From Elephas maximus indicus (taxonomy: Eukaryota; Chordata; Mammalia; Proboscidea; Elephantidae): a stretch of DNA of 64,000 nt. This document shows, piece after piece, positions 26,601-41,400 of this stretch. Each line of letters opens with the position of its first letter. Position 1 is the stretch's first letter. The stretch lies in assembly GCF_024166365.1 (NCBI RefSeq), contig NC_064825.1, positions 99,214,480 to 99,278,479 of the forward strand, written 5' to 3'. The position numbers and the translations under genes are program-made. The notes beneath the pieces are model-generated. The model saw only the letters and a program-made list of their open reading frames with translations, was not told the DNA's origin and ran no database searches.

Positions 26601-29410
26601 ACAAATTGAGCCAAACTAGAAGTGTGAAAGCCTTTCTTTGAGTTGACAGCCTTGGAAATAGTATTAGCATACATCATCTTTGTCTCGTTAAAAGGATCCC
26701 TTTCTGAAGGATTGAAAAGAAATGGTTATTGCAAATTTGTGTCTGCTCTTCTTTCTAACTAAGGTGATAGCTCTGAGAACATGACTCACAATTTGTACAA
26801 CCCAAGGTAAAAGCATAAATTAGAAAGTCTAAAATTAGGTTACTATTCTATGTAAGGTTTGTAGGAGCCTTGACTTGCTAAAACTCTTGTGGACCTATTT
26901 CAGTAGACCACTACACATTATAGAATGTCAACAAGACATTTGGGTAGCCCTAGAGGTTACAGGAGGGAATCTTTTTCAAACTCCAATTCGTGATAACCTG
27001 TCAGATGAGAACCTAACACCTGTTTAACCTGAGTCGTCGTTTCTCATCTGGAACTGACATAGAGGAGTCATGAGATTTCCCACACTTCATTCAAGTGTGC
27101 AGCTTTGAGACAGAAACACTTCTGTTTTGGGCCACTTTCAAAGAGAAATAGTCTTGATTTTTTAAAAATTCAAACTCCTCCTCCACCCCTGCAAGCAGCT
27201 GTTGGTTTTGCAGTCTGGCACCTTGAGCAGATCTCCGTAGCAGCTGATCTTCTGAAAGCTGCCCCAGTTCCACACTTTGTGTTCCTAACAATTTCTCACT
27301 GTGCAGTGATGGAAAGGAGATCTTTGTCTCTGAGCACCGGTGCCCCCTCTGATTCACACAGTTGGCTCACTCAGCTTCATGCATGCATCATCCCTGGAAT
27401 TAAATAATCCACTCCTCCAAGGGCCGATTCTTTTGTCACTATCCTCTAGTCCAACTTTGCCAATTCTTGCTCACTCGTTTTGATTTTGGAGCGAATTACT
27501 ATTTCCTTTAATCATCATTGCAGAGCTCTTGGTGGCACAGTGGTTTAAGAGCTCGGCTGACAACTAAAAGGTCAGCAGTTTGAATCTACCGGCCAGTCCT
27601 TGGAAACCCTATGGGGCAGTTCTGCTGTGTCCTCTAGGGTGGCTACAAGTCAGAATCGACTTGACAGCACTGGGTTTTTAATCAAAGTATTTGGGGCACA
27701 GTATACTTGCCTGATCTTACTCTTCCATTCAGCCCTATCCCTTCTTTTGTTTCACTCAAATTAAAGACTGACTGAACAGCACCATGTATGTCTTCTGGAC
27801 CTTGTCAGGGTAAACTCTCTTAAGACCAAAGTAAAGCTTACCAAGTATACTTCGTTAGATGTTTTTTTAGAGACTAAGAACCTTTTTTATCCTATCAGGT
27901 TGGGTTCATTAAAGCTTTTTACACTCGTTGTCCCAAACCCAGTTGTACTTTTCAAGCTGCATCGTGTCCCCGTTGTAAAGATTAGTCTGGTTCTTTTCCT
28001 AGCTAGCTTTAATTCTATACTGAAGAGCAAGCTGGAAAAGGAACTACAAAAGCCTTTTGGCAGGCTGCTATTTCTCTGTCGGTTACCATGGAAACAATGA
28101 TGGCTGAGTGGGGAGGGGGGTTATTAGATAATAGCAGGAAGTTTGTGATGCACTGGAAATTTAGATGCCAAAAGCCTTGTTTTTCTAGCCAAAAAACACT
28201 CCTGGATACACTGTGTCCTTTATCAACAGAATGCTGCAAATGTGAGGGGCTTCTCTTCACCTCAGCGTGACTGAGCTGAGACAAGCTGGGCATTTGTCTA
28301 CCCACTCCCCTCTCTAGCATCCTCTCAAAGATACAAATCTTGTTCATATCACTGGAAGAGACGGTTATAAAACCAAGTCAAATTGTAGAGACTGTGAGAG
28401 CTGCTTTTGAACTGGACTTCACCGTGCGTCCCTTGCTAATTGTTTTTCACTCACTACTGGGCAGGATAGAACATAAAAATCAGTCTGATCTCAGACTGAT
28501 AAATACTGCTGTTTTTTCCAGGACTTTCAGAAAAATTGGGATATTGGAAGCCAGAATAATGTGGCACTGAAGAGCTTAAATGAGGAGACTGGGTAAAACT
28601 AGAACGGTGTGGCATTTCACGGCCTAGTGACTGAGCCTCGCCCTGAGCCAGTGGCCCCATTGCTGCTCTTCCTAGCGTCCGGGCCCCTGAATAATCCACC
28701 TTCTAATTACAGCATCTGTTCTGAGAAATTCTAAGAAATATTGAAAAGAAATTGTTTATAACTGTGGTCTGTTTTAAAAACACCCTTATGAAATTTAGAA
28801 AATCAGGTTTTATTTCCCATTTCTGTCCCTGGTGTTGGTAAAAAGGCACTCATCTGCCTCATGTATATGTCCTCCTTTTTTGTAAATGGGGATCATAATT
28901 GGTGGCTGTTTCAGGGGAATAATAGAAATTTTCTCATGAAACACACCATGAAAGTTGTTGCCGGGATCAGTGAATTTTTAAGCTGTTACAGATGGTAGGT
29001 GCCATGGTGACTTTCAGATATAGAAACTGGAAGAGGAAATGAATAGCAGTGAAGCTAAACTCCAAGGTTTCCACGGCCTGTGAAATAGCATTCATTGAGG
29101 GAGTGCAGGGGAGCCTTGGAAACCCTGGTGGCGTAGTGGTTAAGTGCTATGGCAGCTAATCAAAGGGTCAGCAGTTCGAATCCACCAGGCGCTCCTTGGA
29201 AACTCTACGGGCAGTTCTACTCTGTCCTGTAGGGTCGCTATGAGTGGGAATCAACTTGATGGCACTGGGTTTTGGTTTTTAGGGGAGCCTTGGGGAGGGT
29301 AAGATGACCTATGGATCAGAAGTGGTGATTGAGTTTTGGAGCTTCTAGCTCTAGGTTCATTTAATGGTTTGGAGAGTACGAGTGAGTGAATAAATGAGAG
29401 AGAGAGAGAG

Positions 29411-29445
<35 letters not shown>

Positions 29446-32400
29446 TTAAGTTGATAAAGATAGGTAGTCCTGATAGGACTTGAATTATCTTTAGACTCTG
29501 ATCTTTTGGAAGTTGCAATCATCATTTGTTTCCTTCAGGCACTGACTAGGCTAGAATCCATGCCCTGACTGAATAATTTTTGCAAAGAGCTTCCCTCCCA
29601 ATCTTGTGTTGTCAGTAACAGTACTTATAAACTTAGGGGAGTGACCTTTTCCAACGTAATTTGTTTTTCTGCATGTGCCATGATTAGGTAAGGGGTCTGC
29701 TTGCAGACCAGAATTTTTTTAAACCTCGTCCCTATGGTAGAGTTTTTTTCTCTTCTTTGCCATACCCTTAAGAACTGCTCCTGAGCCTTCTGGCAATTGT
29801 CTCATCTCCCTCAAGTCACCTTTTCATGGAGGATGACTGCCCAGCTGAAGTGGAAAATTGCTTAGTGTGCTCTAGGGAGGAGAAGGAGGCCCCTCACTGG
29901 AGCAGAGTGAGTGAGTGTGTGAGGGGAGTAGCAAGTGATGGGGTGGAAGAGTGGGCAAGGGCCAGGTCGCGCGGAGACGCATGAGCCTCAGGAAGGAGTG
30001 GATTTTATTTAAGCACATTAAGAAGTCTTTGAAGTGAGTTAAGCAGAAGAGTGACATAATCTGATTGAAAATTTAAAAAGGTCACAATTGCTACTGTGTG
30101 GAGCATGGACCAGAGAGGTGCAAGCGTAGAAGCTAGAGGACCAATTAGGAGATTGTTATACCTTATGTATACTGTGGACCAAAGTGGGAAAGGAGAGGAG
30201 CAGGCAGATTCAAATGACATGGGTTCAAAGCAGTAGGGACTTTTAAAGGAGGCATGGGTCTGAAAGTGTTAACGAAGAGCAAGGATATCTACTGCATCAC
30301 CTGGCTCAAGCTCCACCAGGTGTTGGAGACATAATTGCCTTCCACATGAGAGGGTTTGGGGGAACTTGGAATCTTGTAGGGATAGTCCAGTCTCGGCTAG
30401 GAGAAGAAAGCAGAGTGAACCTTCAGAACACATTGAGGTTGAAGACATAGGGGAGTTTGCTTACCACTGAATGGCAGTTGCAGACAGCACAGTGGAAGGG
30501 TACAGGATGCACAGAGTGTTGGGGATTGTGCCTGATAAGGTTATGTGCAGGAACACTTAGGGAGTGAGTACTCTGGTATTAACACATGACTGGAGATGCT
30601 CAAGCTTCTGGTGGCCACTCGGGTCGGCTGTGATGTTAGGCATGGTGGAATTTGTTCTGTGTGCTCGTAGAAGAAGAAGGACATTTGTTTCTGGTGCTAC
30701 AGTCTTGGGTGAAAGCTCTTTCAGGAGAGCAGTTACTTTAAGCCATATTTTTTGGTAATATCATATTACCAAGAATTGAATCTTCATGTATTTAACTCCT
30801 CTGATTTCAAATGTGCATTTAGAGTAGCTGGGATGGCTGCTATGGTAAATGTGAAGTACAGTTTGCCCCTGCTTATATTCAGTAACTTCTCACCCCCATT
30901 CTACCTCTCGTATACATACCTCTTAGTATATTGACAACAAATTGTCAGCAGGTACTTCATTCTGAATTTCGTATGCCTTTCAGTGTGTCCAGTCCAGACG
31001 GAAAAGCAGGAGCCCACTTACAGGCTTGGGCTGCGGTACTATATTTTAGATTCCTGCAGAGAGAGAACCTCCCAAGCCCTATTCTCTAAGTTAGCATGGC
31101 CTTGGTGAGATCCTGCATTATAGAGCTATTAAGAAGGTCACTGGACATGCCTGTGTAGGATGATTGATTGCCCATATCAGTCCTTTGTGCTTAGTTTTCT
31201 CATTCCCCTCACCAGAAGCTTCCGTGTCAAGTGAATGCGAAAAATCAGGAAAGAGTTTTATAAAAACTCAAAGATTACATGTGGCAAGTGAGGTTAAAAC
31301 TGTTCTGAACAGATAACCTCAGTGATATCAAATCTATGCTTTTCCAGCTAGCCTCTTACTTTAGCAGATTGTATTTCAGAAACAGCAGCTTTTGTTTTTA
31401 AAGTAATGTATTTCAAATCAATGTTGAGGATGCCATCATTTAAAGTATAGTTTGAGTCTGCAGAATAACTATAGAGACGATTCTGTGGTCCCAGCTTTAT
31501 TCTCTCTAATTTCCATAACATGTTTTGTTTTTGTCAGATTTTTAAAAAATATATTGCCACTATGAACAAAAAGTCCACTGTGTCCTTGCATCAGGGCTAT
31601 AGGAACAACACTGCAGTCCAAATATAGCTACAGGCTTGGCTGACCCATGAAGCCATTTAGAATGCAGCCAGTTCTCAAGGGCAAGGCAATACCCCAATTT
31701 GATTGGGAAAAAAGGCTGAGAAGAAATGACAAAAAAGAAATGTGATTGGCCTAGTCATAAGTTGGGGGCTGCAGGGAATCAAAGGGACAGTTGGCCTTAG
31801 GAGGTAAAAGGCTAATAGGACTAGGTAGTGTTTAGTGTTCAGTCTGGAAATAAGAGGCCTTGACCATATTTGTCAAGAAGTTCCACCATGAATCCAATTC
31901 TCGGACCAGAGAGCTAGGGAAATGTCTATTATACTAATTATCATCTTGAAAAACCTCTTTGCCTGACCCTGCAGATCTTCTAACTAAATCTTGTTTGTTT
32001 CATTACTTTCGAAGCACAGATTCTTTGCTCACAACTTATCATTCTTGAAACACCTGCTCTGTAGCTTCCATCCCTACCACTCTGCTAAAATTACACTGAT
32101 GCCTTCATTGACTTAAAGAGCAAATCCACGGGCCTTTTCTCAGTCATCATTCTCCTCTATCTTTCTGGTTTGTTGATCACCAGTATCCATCGCCTCTGTT
32201 TTGAAAACCCACCCATCTATTAGCTGCCTTTTCTTTCTCCTGTTGGCTTCTCATGCTTCTCTTATTGCTACTTCCCTGTCTCCTTTGAAGTTTTTCTTTA
32301 TATTCAGCACTTTAAAGAGGAGTGGTCAAGATTGCCATTGATGCTGTTATTTTTGTCTACATTATTCCCTAAGAGATTATAAGATGGCAGTAGATTTTAA

Positions 32401-35400
32401 GTGCCACGTAGGCAAGGTCCATTTTGGTCTTCTTTATCATTCTACCCACTGGGGCTGTTGATCATTACGGCCCCAGTATTTAGCATAGCATGTGTATGTG
32501 TATTTTTTTGATTGAATAAATAAATGAGTAGAATCTCGTTAGTTCTTATGGATTCAGCCATTACTTCTTTGGTGTGGTGACTTCTGAGTTTTATCTCCAG
32601 CTTTGACTTTTATCTGAAGTTACAGTCATCTCTTCCTACATCCTCGTGAGGCTTTTCCACTTAAAATAGCTCATGTGACCTTCAAACTGAATATGTAAAA
32701 TCAGATTTACTATTGTTCTCTGGCTGTAATTCTACCTGCTTACAAATCCATTAATGGTTAATGACATCACCATTCTCTTGGTCAGGTTAACAGCATAAGT
32801 TATTTTTGGTTCTTTACCGTTCCGTCATTTCTTACATGTAACCAGTTCCCAAACCTTAATTCTTTCTGAAAATGTCTAAAGAACCCATCCCTCGTATAAT
32901 ATTGTTTTCATCCCAGTCTCTTCACCACGTATCTAAAATACTAGAATAATGTTTTTCCAGACTGACAACCTTGATGCCAGTCTTTACCCCTTCCATTCTA
33001 ACCTATACCAGGTTCCAGATTTTTTTTCTTAAAGAACAGTTTCTCTCTCTGTCTGTCTTTCTCTTTCCCCTTCTCCCTCCCACCCCCCACAAGTATTAAT
33101 TGATCACCTCTGTGTGTCAGGTATTATGCTTAGCTCTGGGGATAAGCAGTGAACATGGCACATATGTTCTCTGCCCTCATAGAGGTCACAGGAGCTAGAC
33201 AATAGTCACATAAGCAAAGAGAAATAATTATAGCTCATGGTTAGAGCTCTGTGAGTTTGTATTTTATTCTGAGTACAGTGAGGATAAATGGGAAGTAGAG
33301 GGTTTGGGCATGATCTGGTTTACATTTTTTAAAAGATCACTTTGGCTGCTGTGTAGAGAATTGTTTGGGGAGAGGCAGGAGTAGAAGGAGATTCAGTGAA
33401 AGGTGGTAGCAATAGTCTTGGTGGGAGACTGGTGACTTGGATTCAGACGGTGACAGTGGGGATGAAGAGAAGTGAATGGATTTGAGGCATGCTTTAGAGG
33501 TTCAACCAGTGGAATTTGCCAGTATTTTAGATGTGGTTAAGAATAAAGACTGTCTTCCAGGTTTCTTGAACTGTTGATAGGTGGAGGTGTTATTTACCCA
33601 GAGGGAGGAGGAGCAGGGATTTTTATATTTGATTTTGTTGTCGTTTAAAGAGGGTTTGTAGGAGGAATCAAGAGTTCTATCTTCTGCATACTAAGGTTGG
33701 GATGTCTGAGACTTCCAAATGTAAAATAAACCATTGGCTTTTTAAGTCTAGGACTCAGACGACAGGCTTGGGCTGGAGATGCCATCTGGAAATTGTCAGA
33801 ATAACAACAGTAAAACTAAGTGCTTTACATTTAATCCTCCAGTAATCTGTGAGGTTGGTACCATAATTATCCCTGTTGTACAGATAAGGTGGCTGAGGCA
33901 CAGAGTTATATCAGTTGTCCAAGGTGGCTCAGATAACTGTTTGTTGAATTGAAACGAATAGTACACAAAATATGTAAAGCTATGGACCTGCGCATTATCC
34001 CTCAGGGTGAGAGAATAGAGAAAGGGGAGCAGAGGGCTAGGATTGAGCTCACTGCTTTCATCACTTTGTTTTCTAACTCTAAAGTCTTTATTTGCTCCTG
34101 TTGGAACAAAGGATAAAATGTAAACGCCTCAGCCCAGATTGTCAGATCCTTACGTAACCTGTGCTCAACCTCTTTTGGCCTTTCACTGTTCCCTGTGTGA
34201 TTGCTCCTTTCCAGTTAAATTGTCTCTTGGCTCTCCCCTAGGCATGCTGGCCACTTCTGTGGTAACTGTAAATCCTCTCCAGGCTTCTAGGCTCTCCTCT
34301 AGCAGCGAAGCTGAGGATGTTTCTAATGCAGAGACCGATAATCATAATAGTTACTGTGTGTCAAGTGCCTCCTGTGAGTTTGGGAATGAGAAATAGGCAG
34401 CAGGCCTCTACTTTATTTTGTTTGTCCTTTGGCTCATTTTGTTTTGTTTTTATAAACACCATCTTAGTAAAGAGATGGGAGTTTTCCAAGGTAACTTCTG
34501 AAGGATCAGAGCTGACTCGGAAAGTCAGTCTAGGTGGACTGGAAAACGGTTGAATCTTGCCACATATTCTTCCCAGCAAAAAATGCCTCATTGTTACTTG
34601 AGGTCATCCATTTGGAAGCACGTTTTGCTTCGCATAGCGTTTTTTGGTTGAGTTTGGGCTGAGATGAAAAACATGATCCTTGAAGATGAAGGAATACAGG
34701 GTTTAGAGCCAGCCAGATCTGAACCCTGCTCCCTGCTAGCCTTTTGGCCTTAGACAAATACTTTCCCTTCAGCTCCCTTTGCTTATGATAAAATAGATAT
34801 TATCACTTTCCTTAAGGAGACCCTGGGTGGTACAGACAGTTAAGCACTGGACTACTAGCTGAAAGGTTGGTAGTTCAAACCCACCCAGAGGCACCTGGGA
34901 AGATAGGCCTAGCGATCTGTTTCTGAAAGGTCACAGCCTTGAAAATTCTATGGAGCAGCTCCACTCTGTACACATGGGGTCTCCATGAATTGGAATCACC
35001 TAGATGGCAACTAGTAGCAACTTCACTGCCCTTACAGAGTTGTAGTGAAGATTAGCAATAATGTGTATATAGCACCTAGCAAGGTGTCTGGCAGCTGAAT
35101 GCACACCATAGTTGATCCTGTCCAAAAAGTGTATCAGGAATGCCTTGGTGTAAGTACCTGGAAATTGTTATTTGAAAAAAAGCGTGGGAGAAAAAAACAA
35201 CAACAGCAGCTCAAGGTATATTGAAGAGTTAAATCTACAAGAATGTAAACTTTTTTTTTTTTTTTTAATTATAAGGAAAGAAATGCAGTTGTATATATTT
35301 AGCTTTTTTCAGAGTGGGAAAAGACTTTCAAAGCATGAAAACCGTGAAAGAGAGCCAAAGAAAGTTCAGTAGAGTTGACTCTAAAAAGTTTTCGAGGGAC

Positions 35401-38400
35401 TTCCGGCCAACATGGTACCACAGACAGAAGGACCATTCATCCCCCCACAGCAAAAACCTGAAAAACTAAGTAAAACAGAGACAAATGTTATTCCTGGAAC
35501 CCAGAGTGTCAAATGAAAAGATAAAGAACCCAGTCAAACATCGAATGGAATAAGAAACTGACACAGGACAGAGAGTGAGGAGAGATACGTGTGGAGGGAC
35601 CTTATCAGCTAATGCAGCGTGGATTCACCATCTTGGACTCCTGTTGGGGATCGGCGGACAGGGAGCATGGGCAAGCAGCTTCATGGAGCTCCCAGCAGGA
35701 GACAGAGCACCCCGTAACCACTGATACATACTTTCCTACCCCCCACCTTCTCCCTACTGCTCTACCTCCAAGTTTCCTGGCTGGCTACAGTGGCTTGGCT
35801 GGCCAGAAAGTGCAGTGTCCGTGCCGCTTGGATTCACCTCACCCGCATTGCGAATCAGCGGACAGGGAGTGCGGGAAAGCAGTTTCATGAAGTTCCCAGC
35901 AGGAGACAGAGCACCTGCTGGACCTACCCTGCTGCACCATAGCTGAGTGACCGGGCCCACCCATTGGACAAGGAGATGAAAAGTAGTGCGACTACAGATG
36001 AGCAAACAATAAAGAATGCATAGCCCGCCTGTCAGACGTAACCAAATAAAACAAAAAACCAGAATGAAACAAATCTACAATCAAGAAATGAAGAAAATAA
36101 CTACTGAACGTCCTGAAGACAGCAGACCGTATCAAAACATATTAAAAAAGGACAGAATGGTTCCAGTAGGTCTCCAAAATAAAACACCAGATGCCATTCC
36201 AGTGGAAGAACAGGCACTAGAACTACCTGACAGGGAAGTCACATCTCTAATATTCAGAGCTATCCAAGAGTTGAAGCAAAAAGCAGACAAAAATGAGGAA
36301 AAAATAGATGAATTTATGGAAAAGGCAGGCAAATTCATGGAAAATACAAAAAAATTGAAGAATTCAGGAAAATAATACAGGAACAAAATGCCAAAATCAC
36401 AATTAGAAATCATACAAAAACAACAATTGGAAATCCAAAAGATAAACAGCAATATTTCAGAAATGGATACTGTCATAGAAGGGCTGAGGAGCAGGTTTGA
36501 AATGATGAAAGACAGGATCAGCGAAGTTGAAGGTAAACACTTGGATACAATTCTCTTTGAGGAAAAATCGGAAAAAAGAATGAAGAAAAATGAAGAAACC
36601 CTAAGAATTATGTGGGATACAATCAAAAGCAAAAATTTGTGAGTGATTGGCGCTCCAGAACAGGGAGAAAAAACAGAAGACACAGGATTATTGAATAATT
36701 GCTGACAGAAGACTTCCCTAATATCACGAACGATAAAAAACTGTCCACCCAAGAAGCTCAATGAACGCCATAGAGGATAGACCCCAAAAGAAAAACACCA
36801 AGGCATATCATAACCATGCTCGCTAAAACCAAAGACAAAGAAAAAACCCTGCGAGCAGCTCGAGAAAAACAAAAAGTCACATACAGAGCAGAAACAATAA
36901 GTCTAAGCTCTGATTTTTTGGCACAAACCATGCAGGCAAGAAGGCACTAGGATGACATATAAAACCTTGAAAGAAAAAAATTGCTAACCACGAATAATAT
37001 ATGCTGCCAAAACTTTCATTCAAGTATAATGGTGAAGTTAGGACATTTACAGATAAACAGAAAGTAAGGGAATGTGTAAAAACCAAACCAAATTTACAAC
37101 AATTATTGAAGGGAGCCCGTCGGCCTGAGAACAAACAACATCAGACCACAGCCTGAATCTAGGACGTGAGATCGTACCAGCCAGATACCAACATAGGAAA
37201 TCAGCTCTCAAGGACTATCCAAAACCAAGAGAATTACAACAGGGAACCAAAGAGGTTAATCTGTAAATGACAACAATGTCAGAACAATAAAAGAGGGAAT
37301 AAACGGTGTAGGTATCAAACTTCCTAATGGAGAGGAAGGCAAGGAGATACCCAATAATAATAGACTGGTTCAAATCTAGGAAGACAAGGGTAAATATCAA
37401 GGTAATGGCAAAGAAAGCTAACAAACCTACTTATCAAATTTAGAAGAAAAAACATAAAGTCTCAATAAAAACAAAATCTACAAAAAACAAAAGAAATGGA
37501 AAATAAATCCACAAACAAAAGGAAGTCAGTACAGGAGAGTAAGAGGAACAAAAAAAATGTTAGCACCACAAAAAAAAAAAAAAAAGCACTGCAAAATGAC
37601 AGCAATAAACTCACATCTATCAATAATTGCACTGAATGTAAATGGCCTAAACACACCCAAAAAGAGACACAGAGTGACAGAATGGATTAAAAAAACAGGA
37701 TCCATCAATATGCTGTCTACAAGAGAGACACCTTAGAAACAAAGATGTAAATTTATTAAAAATCGAAGGATGGAAAAAAATATATCAAGCAAACAACTAC
37801 CAAAAAAAAAAAGGCAGGAGCAGCAATACTAATCTCAGATAAAATAGATTTTAAAACAAAATCCACCATAAAAGACAAAGAGACATATATAGAAACACTC
37901 CACCCAACAGCTGCAAAGTACACATTCTTTTGCAACGCACATGGAGCATTCTCCAGAATAGACCACATCTTAGGCCACAGAGCAAGCCTCCACAAAATCT
38001 AAAACATTGAGATAACACAAAGTATCTTCTCTGACCACAATGCCCTCAAAGCAGAAATTAACAACAGGATGAGTAAGGAAAAAAACCAATTACATGGAAA
38101 CTGAATAACACCCTGCTTAAAAACCACTGGATAATAGAAGAAATCAAAGATGGAATCAAAAAAATTTCCTAGAATCAAACGAGAATGAAAACACATCATA
38201 CTAAAACCTTGGGACACAGCAAAGGCAGTCTTTAGAGGTCAATTCATAGCAACAGATGCACACATCAAAAAAGAAGAAAGGGATAAAATCAAAACATTAG
38301 CTACACAACTTGAACACATAGAAAGAGAACAGCAAAAGAAGCCCACAGCCACCAGAAGAATGGAAATAATAAAGATCAGAGCTGAAATAAATGAAATAGA

Positions 38401-41400
38401 GAATAGAAAAACAATAGAAAGAATCAACAAAACCAAAAGTTGGTTCTCTGAAAGGATCAACAAAATTGACGAACCATTGGCCAAATTGACAAAAGAAAAA
38501 CAGGAGAGGATGCAAATGACCCAAATAAGGAATGAAATGGGGGATGTTACAACAGATCCAACTGAAATAAAAAGGATCATAACAGTATTATGAAAAACTA
38601 CAACAAATTTGAAAACCTAGAGGAAATGGATAAATTTCTAGAGACACACTGCCTACCCAAACTAACACAAAATGATGTTGAAAATCTGAACAGACCCATA
38701 ACAAGAGAAGAGATTGAAAAAGTAATTAAAAAAAAAAAAAACCTCCCAACAAAAAAAGCCCTGGCCCAGATGGCTTTACTGGAGAATTCTACCAACCATT
38801 CAGAGAAGATCTTACACCAGTACTACTCAAACTATTTCAGAACATAGAAAAGGAAGTGATACTTCCAAATTCATTCTATGAAGCCAGCATAACTCCGATA
38901 CCAAAACCAGGCAAAGACACCACAAAAAAAGAAAATTACAGATCAATAGCTCTAATGAATATAGATGCAAAAATTCTCTACAAAATTCTAGCCAATAGAC
39001 TTCAGCATCGTATCAAAAAAATAATATACCACGACCAAGTAGAATTCATACTAGGTATACAAGGATGGTTCAACATTAGAAAATCAATCAACATAATCCA
39101 CCACATAGAAAAAATGAAAGAAATGAATCACATGATCATCTCAGTTGATGCAGAAAAGGCATTTGAAAAGTCCAACACCCATTCCTGGTACAGAAGGAAA
39201 ATTTCTCAACATAATAAAGGGGATCTGTGCAAAACCAATGGCTAACATCATTCTTAATGGAGAGAGGCTGAAAACATTCCCCTTGAGAACAGGAACAAGA
39301 CAAGGATGCGCTTTATCACCACTCCTATTTGACATTGTGTTGGGAAGTCCTAGCTAGAGCAATAAGGCAAGAAACAGAAATAACAGGCATCCAAATTGGT
39401 AATGAAGAAATTAAACTGTCCCTATTTGCAGATGATATGATACTATACATAGAAAATCCAAAAGACTATGAGAAAACTATTGGCACTAATAGAAAGATTC
39501 AGCAGTGTACCCAGATACAAGATAAACATACAAAAATCGGTTGAATTCCTATACACCAGTAAAGAGAGCGATGAAAAGGAAATCAGGAAAACAATTCCAT
39601 TTATAAGAGCCCCTAAAAAAATAAAATACTTGGGAATAAATGTAACCAGGAATGTAAAAGACCTATACAAAGAAAACTACAAAACATTACTGCAGGAAAT
39701 CAAAAGAGACCGAAATAAATGGAAAAACATACCATGCTCATAGATAGGTAGACTCAACATTGTGAAAATGATAATTCTACCCAAAGCGATTTACAAATAC
39801 AATGCAATACCCATCCAAATATCAACAGCATTCTTTAAAGAGACGGAAAAGTTTATCATTAACGTTATGGAAAGGGGGGATGCCTGGGATAAGTACAGCA
39901 CTATTAAAAAAGAAAAAGAAAGTAGGAGGACTTGCACTACCTGATCTCAGAACCTCCTATACAGCTACGGTAGTCAAAACAGCCTGGTACTGGTACAACG
40001 ATAGATACATTGACCGGTGGAACAGAATTGAGAATCCAGATGTAAATCCATCCACCCTTGGTCACCTGATCTTCGACAAGGGCCCAAAGTCCATCAAATG
40101 GGGGAAAAGACAGTCTTTTCAATAAATGTTGCTGGCAAAACTGGATGTCTATCTGCAAAAAAATGAAACGGGACCCATACCTCACACTATATACAAAAAC
40201 TAACTCAAAATGGATGAAAGACCCAAATATAAAGCCAAAAACCATGAAGTTCATAGAATTAAAAATAGAATCAATGCTAGAGGTCCTAATACATGGCATT
40301 AACAGGATACAGACCTCAACCAACAACACAGAAGCTTCAGAGGATAAACTAGATAACTGGGATCTTCTCAAAATTAAACACTTATGCTCGTCAAAAGACT
40401 TCACCAAAAGAGTAAAAAAAGAATCTATAGACTGGGAGGCAGCTCTTCTCCAGTCACATTTTGAGTGCCTTGCAACCTGGGGGGCTCATATTCCAGTACT
40501 ATATCAGACAGTGTTCCAGTGCTATTCATAAGGGTTTCACTGGCTAATGCTTTTCAGAAGTAGACTGCCGGATCCTTCTTCCTAGTCTGTCTTAGTCTGG
40601 AAGCTCAGCTGAAACCTGTCCACCATTGGTGACCCTGCTGATATCTGAATACCAGTGGCATAGCTTCCAACATTACAGCAACACGCAAGCCCCCATGGTA
40701 CGACAAACTGACAGATACATGGGGGCTTGCGTTGCAAACAATGCATTATGTTGGGTAAATCTTCTGCAAAGGACCTCTTTAAAGTGTTGAAAAGCAAAGA
40801 TGTCAACTTGAAGACTAAGGTGCGCCTAACCCAAGACACGGTATTTTCAGTTGCATCATATGCATGTGAAAGCTGGACGACAAATAAGGACGACTGAAGA
40901 ATTGACGCCTTTGAATTGTGGTATTGGCGGAGAATATTAAATATACATGGACTGCCAAAACAAACAAATCTGTCTTGGAAGAAGTATAACCAGAATGCTC
41001 CTTAGAAGCAAGCGTGGCGAGACTCTGTCTTACATAATTTGGACATGTTGTGAGGAGGGACCAGTCCCTGGAGAAGGACATCATGCTTGGCAAAGTACAG
41101 AGTCAGCAGAAAAGAGGAAGACTTTCAATGAGATAGATTGACACAGTGGCTGCAACAATGAGCTCAAGCATAACAACAATTGTAGGGATGACATAGGACC
41201 AGGCTGTGCTTCATTCTGTTGTGCATAGGGTCTCTATGAGTCAGAACCGACTCGATGGCACCTAACAACAACATAGACTGGGAAAAAAATTTTGGCTATT
41301 ACAAATCCGATAAAGGTTTAATCTCTGAAATCTACAAGAAAATCTAACACCTTTACAACAAAAAGACAATCCAATTAAAAAATGGGCAAAGGAAATGAAC

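Noticed and set aside
36132..36872. 246-aa open frame on the minus strand
   Set aside because: It is antisense to the L1 ORF1 remnant; the hydrophobic, Phe/Ser-rich protein arises from reading A-rich ORF1 backwards.
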